A DNA stretch of 5,671 bases from an uncultured Rhodospirillales bacterium (lineage in GTDB: Bacteria > Pseudomonadota > Alphaproteobacteria > Rhodospirillales > Casp-alpha2): the NCBI GenBank assembly GCA_938074585.1, contig CALJEW010000089.1, forward strand, positions 1-5,671. Direction: 5' to 3'. This document shows positions 1 through 5,472 of the stretch, one piece after another. The stretch's first letter is position 1. The number at the start of each line of letters is the position of its first letter. The position numbers were made by a program, and so were the translations under genes. Under the pieces are notes generated by a model, which saw nothing but the letters and a program-made list of their open reading frames with translations, ran no database searches and was not told where the DNA came from.

Positions 1-66
1 CTCTTTACACACAAATAACCCAAAAACGAGAGATGTATAACAACAACCACAACATTTTATGGATGC

Positions 67-95
67 TTAATTGTGAATATTAGGATTGATATAAT
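67..95 (+). promoter_or_regulatory. Candidate distal sigma70-type promoter for mch
   Basis: A perfect -10 hexamer TATAAT lies at 90-95. It is preceded after exactly 17 bases by TTAATT (67-72), which matches the TTGACA consensus at only three of six positions. Transcription would begin near 102 and leave a leader of about 134 bases before mch. The surroundings are very AT-rich, so a chance -10 match is quite possible. This is a pattern match only. Confidence 0.3.
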
Positions 96-170
96 AATAT
101 TAACCAGTCCTTGCCTTAGTTACCTTAGAAACTGTAGGTTCCAAACGTCTTTCACACAACTACGACATAA

Positions 171-202
171 TTGAGGGACATTATTTTCCCGATTAATAAT
201 CG
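171..202 (+). promoter_or_regulatory. Candidate proximal promoter with overlapping palindrome, upstream of mch
   Basis: TTGAGG (171-176) and AATAAT (195-200, five of six matches to TATAAT) are 18 bases apart and would start a transcript about 30 bases before the mch start codon. The -10 lies inside a 13-base palindrome, CGATTA-A-TAATCG (190-202), so a dimeric regulator bound there would block RNA polymerase. The palindrome is seen directly. The promoter and operator roles are inferred, and AT-rich palindromes are common by chance. Confidence 0.3.
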
Positions 203-235
203 ATGTGGTATTTGATAAGAGTGTAGGAATTTTAA

Positions 236-1246
236 ATGAGCCTTAAGACCACGACTTGGTATTTTTTTGAAGATTTCTCATTAGGCCAGGAGTTGATCCA
301 CGCAATACCCCGCACCCTAACGGAAGGCGATGCGTCTTTATATACTGCCCTGTATGGATCACGGTTTGCCGTTAACTCATCAGATATTGTCGCCATGAAC
401 TTAGGTTTTGAAGGTGCCCCCATTGATGACATTTTGGTCTTCCATATTGTTTTCAGCAAAACCGTGCCCGAGGTGTCGATCAGTGCAACGGCCAATTTAG
501 GGTATTCAAACGGTGTGTTTGGCGCTGCAGTTTATCCAGGCGACACGTTACTCGTCCGCAGCCAAGTCATCGGCCTTAATGAAAGTTCCAACGGGCGGTC
601 TGGTGTGGTTTACATTCAAACGCAAGGTCGCAACCAACGCGGCGATATGGTTTTGGATTATGTACGTTGGGTACTGATCCCAAAGCGGGACCCCGCATCG
701 AATGCACCAATTGACGCTGTGCCCGAATTACCAACCCGCGTTGACCCCCAACATTTCACCCTGTCCCCCGAGCTCAATTTTGAAACCTATGAGACGGATC
801 TTTGTGGATCAGAATATATGTTTAATGATTATGAAGTTGGTGAAAAAATTGACCATATAAACAGCATGACTACCGATGCAACAGAATACAAAATGGCGGC
901 ACAACTTTTCCAAAACCCGTTACAAAAGAACCTTATTTATGAAGGACACGTCATCAGCCAAGCCCGCGTGCTCTCGTTCAATGGCTTAGCCAACGCCTTT
1001 AAAATTGCCGCCATAAACGGCTGCAGTTATTACAATCCAACATCTGATGGAGACACGGTTTCAGCTTGGTCTGAAATTCTCGAAAAAGCCCCCATTACAA
1101 ACCGCGAGGATGTCGGCGCACTCAGAATTCGCACATTCGTAACAAAAAATAAAAGTAGCACCAAATTCCCAGATAAAGACAGCGATGGTCAATACCATGC
1201 GAATATCATTCTCGATTTCGATTATTGGGCGCTTATGCCTATATAA
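236..1246 (+). CDS. mch: Mesaconyl-CoA hydratase (beta-methylmalyl-CoA dehydratase)-like, double MaoC/hotdog protein
   Basis: This 336-residue protein resembles mesaconyl-CoA hydratase of the ethylmalonyl-CoA pathway, which reversibly hydrates mesaconyl-CoA to beta-methylmalyl-CoA in the cytoplasm. Recognisable family blocks are FFEDFSLGQ (10-18), EGDASLYTALYGSRFAVNSSD (about 30-50), FHIVFSKTVPEVS, ANLGYSNG, VYPGDTL, VIGLNE, LDYVRWVLIPKRD, VGEKIDH, EGHVIS (236-241), LSFNGLANAF, GDTVSAWSE, GALRIRT and the C-terminal LDFDYWALMP. Two hotdog halves are expected, about 10-155 and 190-335. The start has AGGAA at 225-229, six bases before ATG. The oddity is at residues 226-235: QN-PLQKN-LIY replaces a segment that in homologues, as I remember them, contains VHF(D/N) and is about 15-20 residues longer. 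This removes the signature His of the second domain, so the enzyme may be altered or inactive. Family identity is firm and activity is uncertain. From memory, mch also lies next to sdh genes in Rhodobacter sphaeroides. Confidence 0.85.
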   Translation: MSLKTTTWYFFEDFSLGQELIHAIPRTLTEGDASLYTALYGSRFAVNSSDIVAMNLGFEGAPIDDILVFHIVFSKTVPEVSISATANLGYSNGVFGAAVYPGDTLLVRSQVIGLNESSNGRSGVVYIQTQGRNQRGDMVLDYVRWVLIPKRDPASNAPIDAVPELPTRVDPQHFTLSPELNFETYETDLCGSEYMFNDYEVGEKIDHINSMTTDATEYKMAAQLFQNPLQKNLIYEGHVISQARVLSFNGLANAFKIAAINGCSYYNPTSDGDTVSAWSEILEKAPITNREDVGALRIRTFVTKNKSSTKFPDKDSDGQYHANIILDFDYWALMPI

Positions 1247-1257
1247 AAAAACACGAA

Positions 1258-1283
1258 CGACAATGCTCATTTGCGAATTTTTT
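1258..1283 (+). terminator. Weak candidate terminator after mch
   Basis: A short stem (1258-1263 with 1271-1275: CG plus CAA against TTG plus CG, one bulged A at 1260, 7-base loop) is followed by AA and a run of six T (1278-1283). It starts 12 bases after the mch stop codon, where a terminator would be expected. The stem is only five base pairs and bulged, so it would be inefficient. The T-run is clear and the hairpin marginal. Confidence 0.25.
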
Positions 1284-1506
1284 ATTGGTAAAAGACTTCT
1301 CCTGTAAAACATTAAAGAGACATCTCCATATTATTGCAAATGCATGAAAGAAAGACGCTTTATTTAAAGGATCAATCCAGATCACATAAGCTATTGAAAC
1401 AACTCAAAAGTTTTCTCGCCGTTTCTAGGTAGATGAGTTTATGGCTAAGTCTTTAATACAGAAACAAAAAAACTATTGCGCTCGATTCGTGGCTTTGATA
1501 GTAAAA

Positions 1507-1578
1507 GAGGCGTCAGATAGGCGGATTCTGGGAAATCAACCAACAGGTGCGGCATACACCACACCAATCTGACGCCTC
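1507..1578. repeat. 72-bp unit bounded by a perfect 12-bp inverted repeat
   Basis: GAGGCGTCAGAT (1507-1518) and ATCTGACGCCTC (1567-1578) are exact reverse complements, 48 bases apart. After one mismatch the stem continues with GG (1520-1521) against CC (1564-1565). Two small hairpins fit inside: GATT/AATC (1524-1527 with 1534-1537) and GGTG/CACC (1547-1550 with 1557-1560). As RNA this would be a three-way junction. No T-run follows, and no direct target duplication flanks it, so neither a terminator nor a recent insertion is evident. It could be a structured RNA, a palindromic repeat element or the remnant of a small mobile element. I do not recognise the family. Confidence 0.5.
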
Positions 1579-1603
1579 ATGAAGCCGGCCAGGCTCCGTG
1601 TAC

Positions 1604-1616
1604 AAAAAAACACGAA
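1604..1616 (+). repeat. Second copy of a 13-base direct repeat (first at 1245-1257)
   Basis: AAAAAAACACGAA occurs at 1245-1257, overlapping the last two bases of the mch stop codon, and again exactly at 1604-1616. Extending three bases leftwards gives TAT versus TAC, so 15 of 16 bases match. The copies are 359 bases apart. Seven of the 13 bases are A, which weakens significance. The 5' side of the second copy also forms a 5-bp inverted repeat, CGTGT (1597-1601) with ACACG (1610-1614). Confidence 0.35.
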
Positions 1617-1776
1617 ACATACCACAAGCTTTAATCGAGATGCACACTGGGCAGAGACCATCTTAATTAAAACGATATCGGATCACTCATGCTGCATAAA
1701 GCCCCATAAGCAAACAAAATCAGGTCTGCATCCGCACCCTTTCGTTCACTAAAATAATGCTTCATGATGCCCATAG

Positions 1777-1792
1777 CATTCAACGTTGAATG
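1777..1792. promoter_or_regulatory. Perfect 16-bp palindrome, candidate operator
   Basis: CATTCAACGTTGAATG is a perfect 16-bp palindrome with a central CG. Symmetry continues outward: CCCAT (1770-1774) pairs with ATGGG (1793-1797) if AG (1775-1776) is left unpaired, giving 13 pairs in total. Even palindromes with a central CG are typical of LacI-family operators. That is a family-level resemblance only, and no such regulator is in the window. It lies about 155 bases before the sdhC -35 element, so looping or a distal promoter would be needed for direct control. Confidence 0.4.
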
Positions 1793-1813
1793 ATGGGGGC
1801 AAGTAGAACTATC

Positions 1814-1861
1814 TGTGGGTAACTCCCTACCTGTTCACAATCTGCACACACCTTATTCACA
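1814..1861. promoter_or_regulatory. Cluster of DnaA-box-like 9-mers
   Basis: TTATTCACA (1853-1861) fits the DnaA box consensus TTATNCACA fully. TGTGGGTAA (1814-1822) is, on the minus strand, TTACCCACA, one base from TTATCCACA. CTGTTCACA (1831-1839) and ATCTGCACA (1840-1848) each differ from the consensus at two positions. AT-rich DNA follows (about 1862-1925). Only one box is strict, so this is suggestive. It could reflect DnaA-responsive control of sdh, an origin-like region, or chance. Confidence 0.3.
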
Positions 1862-1946
1862 GAGTTGTTCTTAATTAGATCAATGACTACATTCTAAACC
1901 ATTCCAATGTAATCATAATTTTAAGCACATTCCGCACCGGCACGCG

Positions 1947-1975
1947 TTGACTTTATGCTGTCTTAAGTATACGAA
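1947..1975 (+). promoter_or_regulatory. Candidate sigma70-type promoter of the sdh operon
   Basis: TTGACT (1947-1952, five of six matches to TTGACA) is followed after 17 bases by TACGAA (1970-1975). A slightly different reading takes TATACG (1968-1973) with a 15-base spacer. Transcription would start near 1982, leaving about 50 bases of leader before the preferred sdhC start. The -35 is good and the -10 mediocre. The location directly before the first sdh gene supports it. Confidence 0.5.
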
Positions 1976-2034
1976 TTAAAAATCAATGGCGCAGTCGAAT
2001 GCGTTCTTATTTAACGTGGACAAGGCTTGACCCC

Positions 2035-2430
2035 ATGGCATCGCAAAACCGGCCCCTATCGCCGCACCTGCAAATTTATAAGCCACAAATCACTTCTTTT
2101 TTATCAATCACCCATCGTATGACCGGTTTATTCTTGGCATTTGGTGCGGTTTTATTGGCAAGCTGGGTGATTTCGGCAACCTACGGCCCTGAAGCTTTCG
2201 AGAACGCTCAGTCTCTATTAGGCTCTTGGTTCGGAAAACTGATTCTTCTGGGTTTAACGTTTTCCCTATATTTTCATTTAGCCAATGGCATTCGTCACTT
2301 GGGCTGGGATTTTGGACTTGGCTTTGACCTTACAAAAGTCCAAGCAACGGGGATTGCTGTCCTTATATTTGCAGTCGTGCTTACCGTTCTAACTTGGTTC
2401 GCTGGTTATGCTATTGTGGGAGGTTACTGA
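2035..2430 (+). CDS. sdhC: Succinate dehydrogenase cytochrome b556 subunit (SdhC)
   Basis: SdhC is one of the two membrane anchors of complex II and helps bind heme b and ubiquinone. I chose the ATG at 2035 (131 residues), because the family begins close to NRPLSPHLQIYKPQ and AAGG (2022-2025) lies nine bases upstream. An in-frame ATG at 1999 would add 12 residues but has no ribosome site. Residues 4-20 are the conserved N-terminal segment. SITHRMTG (24-31) carries Ser24 and Arg28, equivalent to the quinone-site Ser27 and Arg31 of E. coli SdhC. Three membrane helices are expected at about 29-48, 66-86 and 104-126. His81 in YFHLANGIRHLGWDFG matches the E. coli heme ligand His84. The stop overlaps the sdhD start by one base, which suggests translational coupling. 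Confidence 0.95.
   Translation: MASQNRPLSPHLQIYKPQITSFLSITHRMTGLFLAFGAVLLASWVISATYGPEAFENAQSLLGSWFGKLILLGLTFSLYFHLANGIRHLGWDFGLGFDLTKVQATGIAVLIFAVVLTVLTWFAGYAIVGGY
2418..2423 (+). promoter_or_regulatory. Ribosome binding site fixing the sdhD start
   Basis: GGGAGG lies inside the last codons of sdhC, six bases before the ATG at 2430. It favours that start over the ATG at 2394, which would give a 12-residue extension (MVRWLCYCGRLL) foreign to the SdhD family. Confidence 0.75.
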
Positions 2431-2813
2431 TGGATATGCGCACACCTTTGGGCCGCGTCCGCGGCCTAGGGTCGACCAATGACGGCGTTAAGCATTGGTG
2501 GATGCAACGCTTAACCGGAATGGCATTGATCCCGCTGACTTTATGGTTCGTTTATTCGGCCGTTCAAATGTCTGAAGCAAGCCACGCTGAATTTACCGTA
2601 TGGGTCGGAACCCAAGGTAATCCTGTGCTGCTCATTTTACTAATCATCTGCATGTTCCACCATGGTCAATTAGGCCTTCAAGTGGTTGTTGAAGATTATA
2701 TCCCAAGCGAAAGCACAAAAATGACGTTGCTGATCGCTATTAAATTCGCTGCCATTGTTTTTGGCACATCTGCTGTCTTTGCCGTTCTACGGCTGACCGT
2801 CGGGAGCTCTTAA
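2430..2813 (+). CDS. sdhD: Succinate dehydrogenase hydrophobic membrane anchor subunit (SdhD)
   Basis: SdhD pairs with SdhC to anchor complex II and complete the heme b and quinone sites. The preferred product has 127 residues and starts MDMRTPLGRVRGLGS, the typical alphaproteobacterial N-terminus, just after a strong GGGAGG site. WWMQRLTGMALIPL (23-36) begins the first membrane helix. Helices are expected at about 29-47, 64-84 and 98-122. CMFHHGQLGLQVVVEDY (74-90) is the signature region: His78, by alignment with the usual H-x-x-LG-x-Q pattern, should be the heme ligand, with His77 a less likely alternative. Asp89-Tyr90 match the quinone-site Asp82-Tyr83 of E. coli SdhD. The ATG at 2436 is a possible start two codons later. 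sdhA begins four bases after the stop. Confidence 0.93.
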   Translation: MDMRTPLGRVRGLGSTNDGVKHWWMQRLTGMALIPLTLWFVYSAVQMSEASHAEFTVWVGTQGNPVLLILLIICMFHHGQLGLQVVVEDYIPSESTKMTLLIAIKFAAIVFGTSAVFAVLRLTVGSS

Positions 2814-2817
2814 TACC

Positions 2818-4608
2818 ATGTCCTCTGCCTACGAAATTATTGATCATAAATACGATGCTGTTGTTGTTGGTGCTGGAGGTGCGGGCTTACGCGCAACCTT
2901 TGGCATGGCAATTGCCGGCTTAAAAACCGCCTGCATCACCAAAGTTTTCCCAACCCGGTCCCACACCGTTGCTGCACAAGGCGGCATTAGTGCGGCACTA
3001 GGCAACATGGCGGAAGATCATTGGGAATGGCACATGTACGACACCGTAAAAGGGGCCGATTGGTTAGGTGATCAAGACGCCATAGAATACATGTGCCGTG
3101 AAGCTGTACCAGCGATTGTTGAGCTGGAACACTATGGCGTACCATTTTCACGAACCGAAGAAGGCAAAATTTATCAACGTCCCTTTGGTGGTCATATGCG
3201 TAATTTTGGAGAAGCCCCCGTCCAGCGCGCATGCGCCGCTGCAGACCGGACTGGCCATGCCATTTTGCACACTTTATATCAACAAAGCTTGCGCCATAAC
3301 GCGGAATTTTTTGTCGAATACATTGCCCTTGATATGATCATGGGAGAAGACGGTACCTGCGAAGGCGTTGTTGCTTGGAATATGGACGATGGCACGATCC
3401 ATGTATTCAGGGGCAACATGGTTGTTATGGCAACGGGTGGCTCCGGACGTTCATACTTCTCCTGTACATCTGCACACACCTGCACAGGCGATGGCAATGC
3501 CATGGTCGCTCGCGCCGGGCTTCCATTGCAAGATCAAGAGTTCATTCAATTTCACCCAACCGGGATTTACGGATCGGGTTGCTTGGTTACGGAAGGGGCA
3601 CGTGGTGAAGGCGGATACCTTAGCAATTCAGAAGGCGAACGCTTTATGGAACGCTACGCACCAACAGCCAAAGATTTGGCTAGTCGTGATGTGGTTAGCC
3701 GCTCCATGACTGTTGAAATTCGTGAAGGCCGTGGCATCGGTGCTAACGGCGATCACATTCATTTACACCTTGAGCATTTGGGTGCTGAGACTTTGGGCGA
3801 GCGGCTTCCGGGCATTACGGAATCTGCGCGTATTTTTGCTGGTGTTGATTGCACAAAAGAGCCAATTCCAGTTCTGCCAACGGTTCACTACAACATGGGC
3901 GGCATTCCAACCAATTTTAGAACCGAAGCATTACGCCCCACAAAAGAAAACCCCGATGCGGTTGTCCCTGGGTTAATGGCGATTGGTGAATGTGCGTCGG
4001 CATCTGTTCACGGTGCCAATCGTTTAGGCACGAACTCGCTGTTGGATTTGGTTGTCTTTGGTCGTGCCGCTGCAATTCGCGCACGTGAATTAATCAACCC
4101 CGGCGACACGCTTCGCCCGTTCCGCAAAGGCTCGACCGACCAAGCCTTAGAGCGCTTTGATCGTATTCGCCATGCCAAGGGTGGCACGAAAACATCTGAA
4201 GTTCGCCTAGAAATGCAACGCACCATGCAAAGCAATGCGGCTGTCTTTAGAACGTCTGAAGTTTTAACGGAAGGCTGCGAAAAAATTGATGCTGTTTGGA
4301 AACAAATGGACGATGTGAGCGTTACAGATAAGTCCTTGATTTGGAATTCTGACTTGGTTGAGACGCTTGAATTAGAAAACCTAATGATCAGCGCAAAAAC
4401 GACACTCTATTCAGCCGAAGCCCGCCACGAGAGTCGCGGCGCCCACTCCCACGAAGATTACTCAGATCGGGATGACAAAGAGTGGATGAAACACACGCTT
4501 GCGTGGATTGATGAAAAAGGCAAAGTCGATTTGGATTATCGCCCGGTTCATGAGTATACCTTAACCGATGAAGTTGAATATATCGAGCCCCGGGCTCGGG
4601 TTTATTAA
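2818..4608 (+). CDS. sdhA: Succinate dehydrogenase flavoprotein subunit (SdhA)
   Basis: SdhA is the catalytic subunit that oxidises succinate to fumarate on the cytoplasmic face of the membrane (EC 1.3.5.1). At 596 residues it is the normal full length. The dinucleotide-binding motif GAGGAGLR is at 18-25. His49 in RSHTVAAQGG is the expected site of covalent 8-alpha-histidyl FAD attachment. Substrate and catalytic residues line up with E. coli: His246 (QFHPTG; His242), Arg290 (ASRDVV; Arg286), His357 (VHYNMGG; His354) and Arg402 (GANRLGTNSLLDL; Arg399). The C-terminus DEVEYIEPRARVY is typical. No truncation or frameshift is visible. The start has GGGAG at 2802-2806, 11 bases upstream, a rather long spacing inside the end of sdhD. 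Together with the four-base gap this suggests coupled translation. FrdA is excluded by the residue pattern and by the heme-type C and D partners. Confidence 0.98.
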   Translation: MSSAYEIIDHKYDAVVVGAGGAGLRATFGMAIAGLKTACITKVFPTRSHTVAAQGGISAALGNMAEDHWEWHMYDTVKGADWLGDQDAIEYMCREAVPAIVELEHYGVPFSRTEEGKIYQRPFGGHMRNFGEAPVQRACAAADRTGHAILHTLYQQSLRHNAEFFVEYIALDMIMGEDGTCEGVVAWNMDDGTIHVFRGNMVVMATGGSGRSYFSCTSAHTCTGDGNAMVARAGLPLQDQEFIQFHPTGIYGSGCLVTEGARGEGGYLSNSEGERFMERYAPTAKDLASRDVVSRSMTVEIREGRGIGANGDHIHLHLEHLGAETLGERLPGITESARIFAGVDCTKEPIPVLPTVHYNMGGIPTNFRTEALRPTKENPDAVVPGLMAIGECASASVHGANRLGTNSLLDLVVFGRAAAIRARELINPGDTLRPFRKGSTDQALERFDRIRHAKGGTKTSEVRLEMQRTMQSNAAVFRTSEVLTEGCEKIDAVWKQMDDVSVTDKSLIWNSDLVETLELENLMISAKTTLYSAEARHESRGAHSHEDYSDRDDKEWMKHTLAWIDEKGKVDLDYRPVHEYTLTDEVEYIEPRARVY

Positions 4609-4629
4609 GCTGGGATAAAAGGAAAAAAA

Positions 4630-5406
4630 ATGGTAGAACTTTCACTCCCCGCCAACTCAAAGTATTCCGAAGGCAAGACCCATAAGGCTGCTGAGGGTGC
4701 GACCAACGTTCGGAACTTCAAAGTGTACCGGTATAATCCGGACTCTGGAGATAACCCAACTGTCGATACTTTTGAAGTTGATTTGGACGTCTGTGGACCA
4801 ATGGTTTTGGATGGCCTAATCCATATTAAAAACGAAATAGATACCACCTTAACTTTCCGGCGTTCATGCCGCGAGGGTGTATGTGGGTCCTGCGCTTTTA
4901 ATATTGATGGCACCAACACTCTGGCCTGTATCAAATCGATCTCAGACATCGATGGCGACATTAAAGTGTTCCCATTACCGCATATGCCTGTGATTAAAGA
5001 TTTGGTTCCGGATCTAAATGTCCCTTATGCGCAATACCGCTCGATTGAGCCTTGGTTACAAGCAGATACCCCAGCTCCAAACCGCGAGCGCCTACAAAGC
5101 CCGGTAGAGCGAAAAAAGCTAGACGGCCTCTGGGAATGTATTTTGTGTTTCTGCTGCCAAACCAGTTGCCCTAGCTATTGGTGGAACGGTGACCGTTACT
5201 TAGGCCCAGCCGTTTTATTGCAAGCCTATCGTTGGATTGCCGATAGCCGAGATGAAGCGACAGGAAAACGCTTAGATGAATTGAATGATCCATTCCGTCT
5301 TTACAGATGCCATACAATTATGAATTGCACCAACACCTGTCCGAAAAATCTAAATCCGGGTCAGGCCATTGGCGAAATCAAGTCGGCATTGCTCAAACGG
5401 TTATAA
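4630..5406 (+). CDS. sdhB: Succinate dehydrogenase iron-sulfur subunit (SdhB)
   Basis: SdhB wires electrons from FAD in SdhA to quinone at the membrane. At 258 residues it is full length. An N-terminal plant-ferredoxin-like domain (about 25-125) carries the 2Fe-2S ligands Cys80, Cys85, Cys88 and Cys100. All four are Cys, whereas E. coli has Asp at the third. The C-terminal helical domain has Cys170, Cys173, Cys176 and Cys237 for 4Fe-4S, and Cys180, Cys227 and Cys233 for 3Fe-4S. Trp185 and His228 match the E. coli quinone-site residues Trp164 and His207. Phe174 and Gln177 stand where E. coli has Ala and Ser (CACCSTSCP); they are not ligands. The ribosome site AAAGGA (4618-4623) is six bases before ATG, followed by an A-run. 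The gene begins 21 bases after sdhA and is the last sdh gene. Confidence 0.98.
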   Translation: MVELSLPANSKYSEGKTHKAAEGATNVRNFKVYRYNPDSGDNPTVDTFEVDLDVCGPMVLDGLIHIKNEIDTTLTFRRSCREGVCGSCAFNIDGTNTLACIKSISDIDGDIKVFPLPHMPVIKDLVPDLNVPYAQYRSIEPWLQADTPAPNRERLQSPVERKKLDGLWECILCFCCQTSCPSYWWNGDRYLGPAVLLQAYRWIADSRDEATGKRLDELNDPFRLYRCHTIMNCTNTCPKNLNPGQAIGEIKSALLKRL

Positions 5407-5434
5407 AAGGCTCTTTTGATCAGACATAAATTGA

Positions 5435-5470
5435 TTTATCTTCCGGTATTATATTTTACCGGAGGATAAA
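5435..5470 (+). promoter_or_regulatory. 14-bp hairpin that buries the ribosome binding site of the paiB-like gene
   Basis: TTTATCTTCCGGTA (5435-5448) pairs with TACCGGAGGATAAA (5457-5470) over 14 positions with a single G-U pair and an 8-base AT loop. The right arm contains the Shine-Dalgarno GGAGG (5461-5465), seven bases before the ATG at 5473, paired to CTTCC (5440-5444). In a transcript reading in from sdhB the ribosome site would be closed. No T-run follows, so it is not an intrinsic terminator. As DNA it is also a long palindrome that could be an operator, overlapping the -10-like TATTAT (5447-5452). The pairing is seen directly and the regulatory role is inferred. Confidence 0.6.
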
Positions 5471-5472
5471 CT

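Larger units (their letters stand above)
1247..2034. other. Long gene-free stretch between mch and sdhC
   Basis: About 790 bases hold no convincing gene on either strand. The longest start-to-stop reading frames I followed here are of about 30-35 codons, and none has a Shine-Dalgarno sequence or a recognisable product. The stretch does hold a 12-bp inverted repeat (1507-1578), a 13-base exact direct repeat shared with the end of mch (1245-1257 and 1604-1616), a 16-bp perfect palindrome (1777-1792), DnaA-box-like 9-mers (1814-1861) and a promoter for sdhC (1947-1975). It is far longer than the few-base junctions inside the operon. It could be a regulatory region, an origin-like region, or decayed mobile or gene DNA. 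Confidence 0.6.

Noticed and set aside
1340..1432. Plus-strand 30-codon frame in the mch-sdhC gap
   Set aside because: No ribosome binding site and no recognisable sequence. Its length is within chance expectation.
1597..1614. CGTGT/ACACG hairpin with a seven-base homopolymer in its loop
   Set aside because: The A/T-run is in the loop rather than after the stem, so it cannot act as an intrinsic terminator on either strand.
1667..1834. Minus-strand stop-free run of 56 codons containing a 32-35 codon frame (MKHYFSERKGADADL... to 1667)
   Set aside because: It reads rather protein-like, but there is no Shine-Dalgarno before either ATG (1774 or 1765) and no product I recognise, and a run of this length is expected by chance across six frames of the gap. 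A remnant of a decayed gene cannot be excluded.
1963..1979. TTAA pair resembling a CtrA site before sdhC
   Set aside because: The spacing is nine bases, not the seven of the TTAA-N7-TTAA consensus.
1999..2034. Longer sdhC start at 1999 (adds MRSYLTWTRLDP)
   Set aside because: No ribosome site, and the extension is foreign to the SdhC N-terminus. The ATG at 2035 fits the family.
2394..2429. Longer sdhD start at 2394
   Set aside because: It would overlap sdhC by 37 bases and add a non-family Cys/Trp-rich stretch. GGGAGG points to 2430.
4584..4598. CGAGCCC-C-GGGCTCG palindrome near the end of sdhA
   Set aside because: It encodes the conserved EPRAR segment of SdhA, has a 1-base centre and no T-run. 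It is best explained as coding sequence.
4605..4961. Minus-strand 118-codon frame opposite sdhB
   Set aside because: It is a shadow of the well-supported sdhB frame with no recognisable product. The same applies to the other antisense and out-of-frame stretches inside mch, sdhA and sdhB.
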